Assembly (NCBI GenBank): GCA_037074705.1
Contig: JAYJMR010000012.1
Span: 124,001 to 188,000 of the forward strand
DNA length: 64,000 bases
Direction: 5' to 3'
DNA from: Zhengitettix transpicula
Taxonomy: Eukaryota > Arthropoda > Insecta > Orthoptera > Tetrigidae
Shown: positions 10,744 to 24,429 of the stretch, in pieces
Layout of the letters: the number at the start of each line of letters is the position of its first letter
Numbering within the stretch: position 1 is the stretch's first letter
Position numbers and translations under genes: made by a program
The notes under the pieces: model-generated
What the model was told of the DNA's origin: nothing
The model's database searches: none
What the model saw: the letters and a program-made list of their open reading frames with translations, nothing else

Positions 10744-13700
10744 GGCACCAATAAGTAATGATTTTATACTGAAATTCATTATTTTTATTTTCGATTATTT
10801 TGACAATGGTATACGTCTTGATGCCAGAAGAAAACCTTTCGAGTGTTAATTTTAATATTTAAAAAAAAATTAAATGCGTGCTAAAATATGTTTAAAAAAA
10901 GTAGCGTTTTCATTGCTATCCGTGGTAATGGTATCAATAGGGGTAGATTTTATACTAAAATTTTATACTAAAATTTTAATATTATTTTTCGACTATTATT
11001 CACATCGGTATACGTCTTAATCCTAGAAGTAAACCTTACAAAGGAAAATTTAAATATTTTAAAAAAAATTTATGCTTGCATAAATATTTTTAAATAAAGT
11101 GGCATTTTCATACGCGTTCATGGTTATGGCACCAATAAGTAATGATTTTATACTGAAATTCATTATTTTTATTTTCGATTATTTTGACAATGGTATACGT
11201 CTTGATGCCAAAAGAAAACCTTTCGAGTGTAAATTTTAAAATTTAAAAAAAAATTAAATGCGTGCTAAAATATGTTTAAAAAAAGTAGCGTTTTCATTGC
11301 TATCCGTGGTAATGGTACCAATAGGGGTAGATTTTATACTAAAATTTTATACTAAAATTTTATTATTATTTTTCGACTATTATTCACATCGGTATATTCC
11401 TAGAAGTAAACCTTACAAAGGAAAATTTAAATATTTTAAAAAAATTTTATGCTTGCAAAAATATTTTTAAATAAAGTGGCATTTTCATACGCGTTCATGG
11501 TTATGGCACCAATAAGTAATGAATTTATACTGAAATTCATTATTTTTATTTTCGATTATTTTGACAATGGTATACGTCTTGATGCCAGAAGAAAACCTTT
11601 CGAGTGTAAATTTTAATATTTAAAAAAAAATTAAATGCGTGCTAAAATATGTTTAAAAAAAGTAGCGTTTTCATTGCTATCCGTGGTAATGGTACCAATA
11701 GGGGTAGATTTTATACTAAAATTTTATTATTATTTTTCGACTATTATTCACATCGGTATACGTCTTAATCCTAGAAGTAAACCTTACAAAGGAAAATTTA
11801 AATATTTTAAAAAAATTTTCTGCTTGCAAAAATATTTTTAAATAAAGTGGTATTTTCATACGCGTTCATGGTTGTGGCACCAATAAGTAATGATTTTATA
11901 CTGAAATTCATTATTTTTATTTTCGATTATTTTGACAATGGTATACGTCTTGATGCCAGAAGAAAACCTTTCGAGTGTAAATTTTAATATTTAATAAAAA
12001 ATTAAAAGCGTGCTAAAATATGTTTATAAAAAGTAGTGTTTTCATTGCTATCCGTGGTAATGGTACCAATAGGGGTAGAATTTATACTAAAATTTTATAC
12101 TAAAATTTTATTATTATTTTTCGACTATTATTCACATCGGTATACGTCTTAATCCTAGAAGTAAACCTTACAAAGGAAAATTTAAATATTTTAAAAAAAT
12201 TTTATGCTTACAAAAATATTTTTAAATAAAGTGGCATTTTTATACGCGTTCATGGTTATGGCACCAATAAGTAATGATTTTATACTGAAATTCATTATTT
12301 TTATTTTCGATTATTTTGACAATGGTATACGTCTTGATGCCAGAAGAAAACCTTTCGAGTGTAAATTTTAATATTTTAAAAAAAATTAAATGCTTGCTAA
12401 AATATGTTTAAAAAAAGTAGCGTTTTCATTGCTATCCGTGGTAATGGTACCAATAGGGGTAGATTTTATACTAAAATTTTATACTAAAATTTTATTATTA
12501 TTTTTCGACTATTATTCACATCGGTATACGTCTTAATCCTAGAAGTAAACCTTACAAAGGAAAATTTAAATATTTTAAAAAAATTTTATGCTTGCAAAAA
12601 TATTTTTAAATAAAGTGGCATTTTCATACGCGTTCATGGTTATGGCACCAATAAGTAATGATTTTATACTGAAATTCATTATTTTTATTTTCGATTATTT
12701 TGACAATGGTATACGTCTTGATGCCAGAAGAAAACCTTTGGAGTGTAAATTTTAATATTTAAAAAAAATTAAATGCGTGCTAAAATATGTTTAAAAAAAG
12801 TAGCGTTTTCATTGCTATCCGTGGTAATGGTACCAATAGGGGTAGATTTTATAGTAAAATTCTATACTAAAATTTTATTATTATTAATCGACTACTATTC
12901 ACATCGGTATACGTCTTAATCCTAGAAGTAAACCTTACAAAGGAAAATTTAAATATTTTAAAAAAATTTATGCTTGCAAAAATATTTTTAAATAAAGTGG
13001 CATTTTCATACGCGTTCATGGTTATGGCACCAATAAGTAATGATTTTATACTGAAATTCATTATTTTTATTTTCGATTATTTTGACAATGGTATACGTCT
13101 TGATGCCAGAAGAAAACCTTTCGAGTGTAAATTTTAATATTTAAAAAAAATTAAATGCGTGCTAAAATATGTTTAAAAAAAGTAGCGTTTTCATTGCTAT
13201 CCGTGGTAATGGTACCAATAGTGGTAGATTTTATACTAAAATTTTATACTAAAATTTTAATATTATTTTTCGACTATTATTCACATCGGTATACGTCTTA
13301 ATCCTAGAAGTAAACCTTACAAAGGAAAATTTAAATATTTTAAAAAAAATTTATGCTTGCATAAATATTTTTAAATTAAGTGGCATTTTCATACGCGTTC
13401 ATGGTTATGGCACCAATAAGTAATGATTTTATACTGAAATTCATTATTTTTATTTTCGATTATTTTGACAATGGTATACGTCTTGATGCCAGAAGAAAAC
13501 CTTTCGAGTGTAAATTTTAAAATTTAAAAAAAAATTAAATGCGTGCTAAAATATGTTTAAAAAAAGTAGCGTTTTCATTGCTATCCGTGGTAATGGTACC
13601 AATAGGGGTAGATTTTATACTAAAATTTTATACTAAAATTTTATTATTATTTTTCGACTATTATTCACATCGGTATATTCCTAGAAGTAAACCTTACAAA

Positions 13701-16700
13701 GGAAAATTTAAATATTTTAAAAAAATTTTATGCTTACAAAAATATTTTTAAATAAAGTGGCATTTTTATATGCGTTCATGGTTATGGCACCAATAAGTAA
13801 TGATTTTATACTGAAATTCATTATTTTTATTTTCGATTATTTTGACAATGGTATACGTCTTGATGCCAGAAGAAAACCTTTCGAGTGTAAATTTTAATAT
13901 TTAAAAAAAAATTAAATGCGTGCTAAAATATGTTTAAAAAAAGTAGCGTTTTCATTGCTATCCGTGGTAATGGTACCAATAGGGGTAGATTTTATACTAA
14001 AATTTTATTATTATTTTTCGACTATTATTCACATCGGTATACGTCTTAATCCTAGAAGTAAACCTTACAAAGGAAAATTTAAATATTTTAAAAAAATTTT
14101 ATGCTTGCAAAAATATTTTTAAATAAAGTGGCATTTTCATACGCGTTCATTGTTATGGGACCAATAAGTAATGAATTTATACTGAAATTCATTATTTTTA
14201 TTTTCGATTATTTTGACAATGGTATACGTCTTGATGCCAGAAGAAAACCTTTCGAGTGTAAATTTTAATATTTAAAAAAAAATTAAATGCGTGCTAAAAT
14301 ATGTTTAAAAAAAGTAGCGTTTTCATTGCTATCCGTGGTAATGGTACCAATAGGGGTAGATTTTATACTAAAATTTTATACTAAAATTTTATTATTATTT
14401 TTCGACTATTATTCACATCGGTATACGTCTTAATCCTAGAAGTAAACCTTACAAAGGAAAATTTAAATATTTTAAAAAAATTTTATGCTTGCAAAAATAT
14501 TTTTAAATAAAGTGGTATTTTCATACGCGTTCATGGTTGTGGCACCAATAAGTAATGATTTTATACTGAAATTCATTATTTTTATTTTCGATTATTTTGA
14601 CAATGGTATACGTCTTGATGCCAGAAGAAAACCATTCGAGTGTAAATTTTAATATTTAATAAAAAATTAAAAGCGTGCTAAAATATGTTTATAAAAAGTA
14701 GTGTTTTCATTGCTATCCGTGGTAATGGTACCAATAGGGGTAGAATTTATACTAAAATTTTATACTAAAATTTTATTATTATTTTTCGACTATTATTCAC
14801 ATCGGTATACGTCTTAATCCTAGAAGTAAACCTTACAAAGGAAAATTTAAATATTTTAAAAAAATTTTATGCTTACAAAAATATTTTTAAATAAAGTGGC
14901 ATTTTTATACGCGTTCATGGTTATGGCACCAATAAGTAATGATTTTATACTGAAATTCATTATTTTTATTTTCGATTATTTTGACAATGGTATACGTCTT
15001 GATGCCAGAAGAAAACCTTTCGAGTGTAAATTTTAATATTTTAAAAAAAATTAAATGCGTGCTAAAATATGTTTAAAAAAAGTAGCGTTTTCATTGCTAT
15101 CCGTGGTAATGGTACCAATAGGGGTAGATTTTATACTAAAATTTTATACTAAAATTTTATTATTATTTTTCGACTATTATTCACATCGGTATACGTCTTA
15201 ATCCTAGAAGTAAACCTTACAAAGGAAAATTTAAATATTTTAAAAAAATTTTATGCTTGCAAAAATATTTTTAAATAAAGTGGCATTTTCATACGCGTTC
15301 ATGGTTATGGCACCAATAAGTAATGATTTTATACTGAAATTCATTATTTTTATTTTCGATTATTTTGACAATGGTATACGTCTTGATGCCAGAAGAAAAC
15401 CTTTGGAGTGTAAATTTTAATATTTAAAAAAAATTAAATGCGTGCTAAAACATGTTTATTAAAGTAGCGTTTTCATTGTATCCGTGGTAATGGTACCAAT
15501 AGGGGTAGATTTTATACTAAAATTTAATACTAAAATTTTATTATTATTTTTCGACTATTATTCACATCGGTATACGTCTTAATCCTAGAAGTAAACCTTA
15601 CAAAGGAAAATTTAAATATTTTAAAAAAATTTTATGCTTGCAAAAATATTTTTAAATAAAGTGGCATTTTCATACGCGTTCATGGTTATGGCACCAATAA
15701 GTAATGATTTTATACTGAAATTCATTATTTTTATTTTCGATTATTTTGACAATGGTATACGTCTTGATGCCAGAAGAAAACCTTTCGAGTGTAAATTTTA
15801 ATATTTAAAAAAAATTAAATGCGTGCTAAAATATGTTTAAAAAAAGTAGCGTTTTCATTGCTATCCGTGGTAATGGTACCAATAGGGGTAGATTTTATAG
15901 TAAAATTCTATACTAAAATTTTATTATTATTTATCGACTACTATTCACATCGGTATACGTCTTAATCCTAGAAGTAAACCTTACAAAGGAAAATTTAAAT
16001 ATTTTAAAAAAATTTATGCTTGCAAAAATATTTTTAAATAAAGTGGCATTTTCATACGCGTTCATGGTTATGGCACCAATAAGTAATGATTTTATACTGA
16101 AATTCATTATTTTTATTTTCGATTATTTTGACAATGGTATACGTCTTGATGCCAGAAGAAAACCTTTCGAGTGTAAATTTTAATATTTAAAAAAAAATTA
16201 AATGCGTGCTAAAATATGTTTAAAAAAAGTAGCGTTTTCATTGCTATCCGTGGTAATGGTACCAATAGTGGTAGATTTTATACTAAAATTTTATACTAAA
16301 ATTTTAATATTATTTTTCGACTATTATTCACATCGGTATACGTCTTAATCCTAGAAGTAAACCTTACAAAGGAAAATTTAAATATTTTAAAAAAAATTTA
16401 TGCTTGCATAAATATTTTTAAATAAAGTGGCATTTTCATACGCGTTCATGGTTATGGCACCAATAAGTAATGATTTTATACTGAAATTCATTATTTTTAT
16501 TTTCGATTATTTTGATAATGGTATACGTCTTGATGCCAGAAGAAAACCTTTCGAGTGTAAATTTTAAAATTTAAAAAAAAATTAAATGCGTGCTAAAATA
16601 TGTTTAAAAAAAGTAGCGTTTTCATTGTTATCCGTGGTAATGGTACCAATAGGGGTAGATTTTATACTAAAATTTTATACTAAAATTTTATTATTATTTT

Positions 16701-18700
16701 TCGACTATTATTCACATCGGTATATTCCTAGAAGTAAACCTTACAAAGGAAAATTTAAATATTTTAAAAAAATTTTATGCTTGCAAAAATATTTTTAAAT
16801 AAAGTGGCATTTTCATACGCGTTCATGGTTATGGCACCAATAAGTAATGAATTTATACTGAAATTCATTATTTTTATTTTCGAATATTTTGACAATGGTA
16901 TACGTCTTGATGCCAGAAGAAAACCTTTCGAGTGTAAATTTTAATATTTAAAAAAAAATTAAATGCGTGCTAAAATATGTTTAAAAAAAGTAGCGTTTTC
17001 ATTGCTATCCGTGGTAATGGTACCAATAGGGGTAGATTTTATACTAAAATTTTATACTAAAATTTTATTATTATTTTTCGACTATTATTCACATCGGTAT
17101 ACGTCTTAATCCTAGAAGTAAACCTTACAAAGGAAAATTTAAATATTTTAAAAAAATTTTATGCTTGCAAAAATATTTTTAAATAAAGTGGCATTTTCAT
17201 ACGCGTTCATTGTTATGGCACCAATAAGTAATGAATTTATACTGAAATTCATTATTTTTATTTTCGATTATTTTGACAATGGTATACGTCTTGATGCCAG
17301 AAGAAAACCTTTCGAGTGTAAATTTTAATATTTAAAAAAAAATTAAATGCGTGCTAAAATATGTTTAAAAAAAGTAGCGTTTTCATTGCTATCCGTGGTA
17401 ATGGTACCAATAGGGGTAGATTTTATACTAAAATTTTATACTAAAATTTTATTATTATTTTTCGACTATTATTCACATCGGTATACGTCTTAATCCTAGA
17501 AGTAAACCTTACAAAGGAAAATTTAAATATTTTAAAAAAATTTTATACTAGCAAAAATATTTTTAAATAAAGTGGCATTTTCATACGCGTTCATGGTTAT
17601 GGCACCAATAAGTAATGATTTTATACTGAAATTCATTATTTTTATTTTCGATTATTTTGACAATGGTATACGTCTTGATGACAGAAGAAAACCTTTCGAG
17701 TGTAAATTTTAATATTTAAAAAAAAATTAAATGCGTGCTAAAATATGTTTAAAAAAAGTAGCGTTTTCATTGCTATCCGTGGTAATGGTACCAATAGGGG
17801 TAGATTTTATACTAAAATTTTATACTAAAATTTTATTATTATTTTTCGACTATTATTCACATCGGTATACGTCTTAATCCTAGAAGTAAACCTTACAAAG
17901 GAAAATTTAAATATTTTAAAAAAATTTTATGCTTGCAAAAATATTTTTAAATAAAGTGGTATTTTAATACGCGTTCATGGTTGTGGCACCAATAAGTAAT
18001 GATTTTATACTGAAATTCATTATTTTTATTTTCGATTATTTTGACAATGGTATACGTCTTGATGCCAGAAGAAAACCTTTCGAGTGTAAATTTTAATATT
18101 TAATAAAAAATTAAATGCGTGCTAAAATATGTTTAAAAAAAGTAGTGTTTTCATTGCTATCCGTGGTAATGGTACCAATAGGGGTAGAATTTATACTAAA
18201 ATTTTATACTAAAATTTTATTAATATTTTTCGACTATTATTCACATCGGTATACGTCTTAATCCTAGAAGTAAACCTTACAAAGGAAAATTTAAATATTT
18301 TAAAAAAATTTTATGCTTACAAAAATATTTTTAAATAAAGTGGCATTTTTATACGCGTTCATGGTTATGGCACCAATAAGTAATGATTTTATACTGAAAT
18401 TCATTATTTTTATTTTCGATTATTTTGACAATGGTATACGTCTTGATGCCAGAAGAAAACCTTTCGAGTGTAAATTTTAATATTTTAAAAAAAATTAAAT
18501 GCGTGCTAAAATATGTTTAAAAAAAGTAGCGTTTTCATTGCTATCCGTGGTAATGGTACCAATAGGGGTAGATTTTATACTAAAATTTTATACTAAAATT
18601 TTATTATTATTTTTCGACTATTATTCACATCGGTATACGTCTTAATCCTAGAAGTAAACCTTACAAAGGAAAATTTAAATATTTTAAAAAAATTTTATGC
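10744..18700. repeat. Satellite domain with 2,281- and 3,047-bp higher-order spacing
   Basis: An ordered marker set, GCATAAAT dimer then TTTTAAAATTT plus TATATTCC dimer, occurs near 11075/11391, 13356/13672 and 16403/16721. Offsets are 2,281 bp and then about 3,047 bp. The 371-bp dimers at 11635 and 13916 also lie 2,281 bp apart. ATAGTA markers at 12851 and 15897 are 3,046 bp apart. Whole dimers are gained or lost between units; for example the TAGAATTTATACT dimer (12076, 14741) has an offset one dimer longer. Outer limits are approximate. Confidence 0.7.
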
Positions 18701-21700
18701 TTGCAAAAATATTTTTAAATAAAGTGGCATTTTCATACGCGTTCATGGTTATGGCACCAATAAGTAATGAATTTATACTGAAATTCATTATTTTTATTTT
18801 CGATTATTTTGACAATGGTATACGTCTTGATGCCAGAAGAAAACCTTTCGAGTGTAAATTTTAATATTTAAAAAAAAATTTAATGCGTGCTAAAATATGT
18901 TTAAAAAAATAGCGTTTTCATTGCTATCCGTGGTAATGGTACCAATAGGGGTAGATTATACTTATATTTTATTATTATTTTTCGACTATTATTCACATCG
19001 GTATACGTCTTAATCCTAGAAGTAAACCTTACAAAGGAAAATTTAAATATTTTAAAAAAATTTTATGCTTGCAAAAATATTTTTAAATAAAGTGGCATTT
19101 TCATACGCGTTCATGGTTATGGCACCAATAAGTAATGATTTTATACTGAAATTCATTATTTTTATTTTCGATTATTTATGACAATGGTATACGTCTTGAT
19201 GCCAGAAGAAAACCTGTCGAGTGTAAATTTTAATATTTTAAAAAAAATTAAATGCGTGCTAAAATATGTTTAAAAAAAGTAGCGTTTTCATTGCTATCCG
19301 TGGTAATGGTACCAATAGGGGTACATTTTATACTAAAATTTTATACTAAAATTTTATTATTATTTTTCGACTATTATTCACATCGGTATACGTCTTAATC
19401 CTAGAAGTAAACCTTACAAAGGAAAATTTAAATATTTTAAAAAAATTTTATGCTTGCAATAATATTTTTAAATAAAGTGGTATTTTCATACGCGTTCATG
19501 GTTATGGCACCAATAAGTAATGATTTTATACTGAAATTCATTATTTTTATTTTCGATTATTTTGACAATGGTATACGTCTTGATGCCAGAAGAAAACCTT
19601 TCGAGTGTAAATTTTAATATTTAATAAAAAATTAAATGCGTGCTAAAATATGTTTAAAAAAAGTAGTGTTTTCATTGCTATCCGTGGTAATGGTACCAAT
19701 AGGGGTAGATTTTATACTAAAATTTTATTATTATTTTTCGACTATTATTCACATCGGTATACGTCTTAATCCTAGAAGTAAACCTTACAAAGGAAAATTT
19801 AAATATTTTAAAAAAATTTTATTCTTGCAAAAATATTTTTAAATAAAGTGGCATTTTCATACGCGTTCATGGTTATGGCACCAATAAGTAATGATTTTAT
19901 ACTGAAATTCATTATTTTTATTTTCGATTATTTTGACAATGGTATACGTCTTGATGCCAGAAGAAAACCTTTCGAGTGTAAATTTTAATATTTGATAAAA
20001 AATTAAATGCGTGCTAAAATATGTTTAAAAAAAGTAGTGTTTTCATTGCTATCCGTGGTAATGGTACCAATAGGGGTAGAATTTATACTAAAATTTTATA
20101 CTAAAATTTTATTATTATTTTTCGACTATTATTCACATCGGTATACGTCTTAATCCTAGAAGTAAACCTTACAAAGGAATATTTAAATATTTTAAAAAAA
20201 TTTTATGCTTAAAAAAATATTTTTAATTAAAGTGGCATTTTTATACGCGTTCATGGTTATCGCACCAATAAGTAATGATTTTATACTGAAATTCATTATT
20301 TTTATTTTCGATTATTTTGACAATGGTATACGTCTTGATGCCAGAAGAAAACCTTTCGAGTGTAAATTTTAATATTTTAAAAAAAATTAAATGCGTGCTA
20401 AAATATGTTTAAAAAAAGTAGCGTTTTCATTGCTATCCGTGGTAATGGTACCAATAGGGGTAGATTTTATACTAAAATTTTATACTAAAATTTTATTATT
20501 ATTTTTCGACTATTATTCACATCGGTATACGTCTTAATCCTAGAAGTAAACCTTACAAAGGAAAATTTAAATATTTTAAAAAAATTTTATGCTTGCAAAA
20601 ATATTTTTAAATAAAGTGGCATTGTCATACGCGTTCATGGTTATGGCACCAATAAGTAATGAATTTATACTGAAATTCATTATTTTTATTTTCGATTATT
20701 TTGACAATGGTATACGTCTTGATGCCAGAAGAAAACCTTTCGAGTGTAAATTTTAATATTTAAAAAAAAATTAAATGCGTGCTAAAATATGTTTAAAAAA
20801 AGTAGCGTTTTCATTGCTATCCGTGGTAATGGTACCAATAGGGGTAGATTTTATACTAAAATTTTATACTAAAATTTTATTATTATTTTTCGACTATTAT
20901 TCACATCGGTATACGTCTTAATCCTAGAAGTAAACCTTACAAAGGAAAATTTAAATATTTTAAAAAAATTTTATGCTAGCAAAAATATTTTTAAATAAAG
21001 TGGCATTTTCATACGCGTTCATGGTTATGGCACCAATAAGTAATGATTTTATACTGAAATTCATTATTTTTATTTTCGATTATTTTGACAATGGTATACG
21101 TCTTGATGCCAGAAGAAAACCTTTCGAGTGTAAATTTTAATATTTAAAAAAAAATTAAATGCGTGCTAAAATATGTTTAAAAAAAGTAGCGTTTTCATTG
21201 CTATCCGTGGTAATGGTACCAATAGGGGTAGATTTTATACTAAAATTTTATTATTATTTTTCGACTATTATTCACATCGGTATACGTCTTAATCCTAGAA
21301 GTAAACCTTACAAAGGAAAAATTAAATATTTTAAAAAAATTTTATGCTTGCAATAATATTTTTAAATAAAGTGGTATTTTCATACGCGTTCATGGTTATG
21401 GCACCAATAAGTAATGATTTTATACTGAAATTCATTATTTTTATTTTCGATTATTTTGACAATGGTATACGTCTTGATGCCAGAAGAAAACCTTTCGAGT
21501 GTAAATTTTAATATTTAATAAAAAATTAAATGCGTGCTAAAATATGTTTAAAAAAAGTAGTGTTTTCATTGCTATCCGTGGTAATGGTACCAATAGGGGT
21601 AGATTTTATACTAAAATTTTATTATTATTTTTCGACTATTATTCACATCGGTATACGTCTTAATCCTAGAAGTAAACCTTACAAAGGAAAATTTAAATAT

Positions 21701-23660
21701 TTTAAAAAAATTTTATTCTTGCAAAAATATTTTTAAATAAAGTGGCATTTTCATACGCGTTCATGGTTATGGCACCAATAAGTAATGATTTTATACTGAA
21801 ATTCATTATTTTTATTTTCGATTATTTTGACAATGGTATACGTCTTGATGCCAGAAGAAAACCTTTCGAGTGTAAATTTTAATATTTAATAAAAAATTAA
21901 ATGCGTGCTAAAATATGTTTAAAAAAAGTAGCGTTTTCTTTGCTATCCGTGGTAATGGTACCAATAGGGGTAGATTTTATACTATAATTTTATACTAAAA
22001 TTTTATTATTATTTTTCGACTATTATTCACATCGGTATACGTCTTAATCCTAGAAGTAAACCTTACAAAGGAAAATTTAAATATTTTAAAAAAATTTTAT
22101 GCTTGCAAAAATATTTTTAAATAAAGTGGTATTTTCATACGCGTTCATGGTTATGGCACCAATAAGTAATGATTTTATACTGAAATTCATTATTTTTATT
22201 TTCGATTATTTTGACAATGGTATACGTCTTGATGCCAGAAGAAAACCTTTCGAGTGTAAATTTTAATATTTAATAAAAAATTAAATGCGTGCTAAAATAT
22301 GTTTAAAAAAAGTAGTGTTTTCATTGCTATCCGTGGTAATGGTACCAATAGGGGTAGATTTTATACTAAAATTTTATACTAAAATTTTATTATTATTTCT
22401 CGACTATTATTCACATCGGTATACGTCTTAATCCTAGAAGTAAACCTTACAAAGGAAAATTTAAATATTTTAAAAAAATTTTATGCTTGCAAAAATATTT
22501 ATAAATAAAGTGGCATTTTCATACTCGTTCATGGTTATGGCACCAATAAGTAATGATTTTATACTGAAATTCATTATTTTTATTTTCGATTATCTTGACA
22601 ATGGTATACGTCTCGATGCCAGAAGAAAACCTTTCGGGTGTAAATTTTAATATTTAAAAAAAAATTAAATGCGTGCTAAAATATGTTTAAAAAAAGTAGC
22701 GTTTTCATTGCTATCCGTGGTAATATTACCAATAGGGGTAGATTTTATACTAAAATTTTATTATTATTTTTCGACTATTATTCACATCGGTATACGTCTT
22801 AATCCTAGAAGTAAACCTTACAAAGGAAAATTTAAATATTTTAAAAAAATTTTATGCTTGCAAAAATATTTTTAAATAAAGTGGCATTTTCATACGCGTT
22901 CATGGTTATGGCACCAATAAGTAATGAATTTATACTGAAATTCATTATTTTTATTTTCGATTATTTTGACAATGGTATACGTCTTGATGCCAGAAGAAAA
23001 CCTTTCGAGTGTAAATTTTAATATTTAAAAAAAAATTAAATGCGTGCTAAAATATGTTTAAAAAAATAGCGTTTTCATTGCTATCCGTGGTAATGGTACC
23101 AATAGGGGTAGATTATACTTATATTTTATTATTATTTTTCGACTATTATTCACATCGGTATACGTCTTAATCCTAGAAGTAAACCTTACAAAGGAAAATT
23201 TAAATATTTTAAAAAAATTTTATGCTTGCAAAAATATTTTTAAATAAAGTGGCATTTTCATACGCGTTCATGGTTATGGCACCAATAAGTAATGATTTTA
23301 TACTGAAATTCATTATTTTTATTTTCGATTATTTATGACAATGGTATACGTCTTGATGCCAGAAGAAAACCTGTCGAGTGTAAATTTTAATATTTTAAAA
23401 AAATTAAATGCGTGCTAAAATATGTTTAAAAAAAGTAGCGTTTTCATTGCTATCCGTGGTAATGGTACCAATAGAGGTACATTTTATACTAAAATTTTAT
23501 ACTAAAATTTTATTATTATTTTTCGACTATTATTCACATCGGTATACGTCTTAATCCTAGAAGTAAACCTTACAAAGGAAAATTTAAATATTTTAAAAAA
23601 AATTTATGCTTGCAACAATATTTTTAAATAAAGTGGCATTTTCATACGCGTTCATGGTTA
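18701..23660. repeat. Satellite domain with patchy 1,894- and 4,157-bp relationships
   Basis: The rare variants GTAGATTATACTTATATTTT (18951 and 23108), ATTTATGACAATGG and ACCTGTCGAGTG occur together twice, 4,157 bp apart. A second pair, GCTTGCAATAAT followed by a 371-bp dimer ending TTATTCTTGCAAA, lies at 19451-19842 and 21345-21736, 1,894 bp apart. Four of the eight 371-bp dimers seen in the window are in this domain (19636, 21159, 21530, 22669). The variant GTAGTGTTTTC is frequent. Confidence 0.65.
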
Positions 23661-24045
23661 TGGCACCAATAAGTAATGATTTTATACTGAAATTCATTAT
23701 TTTTATTTTCGATTATTTTGACAATGGTATACGTCTTGATGCCAGAAGAAAACCTTTCGAGTGTAAATTTTAATATTTAAAAAAAAATTAAATGCGTGCT
23801 AAAATATGTTTAAAAAAAGTAGTGTTTTCATTGCTATCCGTGGTAATGGTACCAATAGGGGTAGATTTTATACTAAAATTTTATACTAAAATTTTATTAT
23901 TATTTTTCGACTATTATTCACATCGGTATACGTCTTAATCCTAGAAGTAAACCTTACAAAGGAAAATTTAAATATTTTAAAAAAATGTTATGCTTGCAAA
24001 AATATTTTTAAATAAAGTGGCATTTTCATACTCGTTCATGGTTAT

Positions 24046-24231
24046 GGCACCAATAAGTAATGATTTTATACTGAAATTCATTATTTTTATTTTCGATTAT
24101 TTTGACAATGGTATACGTCTTGATGCCAGAAGAAAACCTTTCGAGTGTAAATTTTAATATTTAAAAAAAAATTAAATGCGTGCTAAAATATGTTTAAAAA
24201 AAGTAGCGTTTTCATTGCTATCCGTGGTAAT
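24046..24231. repeat. Subunit A of the dimer (186 bp)
   Basis: Begins GGCACCAATAAG and ends GTGGTAAT. It shares an ordered series of blocks with subunit B: GG(C/T)ACCAATA, GATTTTATACT, TTCGA(T/C)TATT, GGTATACGTCTT, AGAAG, AAACCTT, ATATTT plus A tract, TGC(G/T)TGC, AAAATAT, AAAGT(A/G)GC and TTTTCAT. The two halves are therefore diverged copies of one ancestral monomer, roughly 70% alike by eye. Confidence 0.9.
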
Positions 24232-24429
24232 GGTACCAATAGGGGTAGATTTTATACTAAAATTTTATACTAAAATTTTATTATTATTTTTCGACTATTA
24301 TTCACATCGGTATACGTCTTAATCCTAGAAGTAAACCTTACAAAGGAAAATTTAAATATTTTAAAAAAATTTTATGCTTGCAAAAATATTTTTAAATAAA
24401 GTGGCATTTTCATACGCGTTCATGGTTAT
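24232..24429. repeat. Subunit B of the dimer (198 bp)
   Basis: Begins GGTACCAATAGGGG and ends CATGGTTAT. It aligns with subunit A along its whole length except for an extra 13-bp block. Without that block it would be 185 bp, one base from the length of A. Confidence 0.9.
24253..24278. repeat. 13-bp tandem block TATACTAAAATTT, two copies, in subunit B
   Basis: The ATACT cores lie at 24254 and 24267, 13 bases apart. Subunit A has only one. Across the array the block is present once (371-bp dimers), twice (384 bp) or three times (397 bp), which explains most length classes. Confidence 0.93.

Larger units (their letters stand above)
24046..24429. repeat. Reference consensus-like dimer (384 bp)
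   Basis: This copy carries the majority base at every position I compared, so it serves as a type copy. It contains GTATAC twice (24111-24116 and 24310-24315), GGTACC once (24232-24237, start of subunit B) and ACGCGT once (24414-24419). Long A tracts lie near the middle of both halves. Confidence 0.85.
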
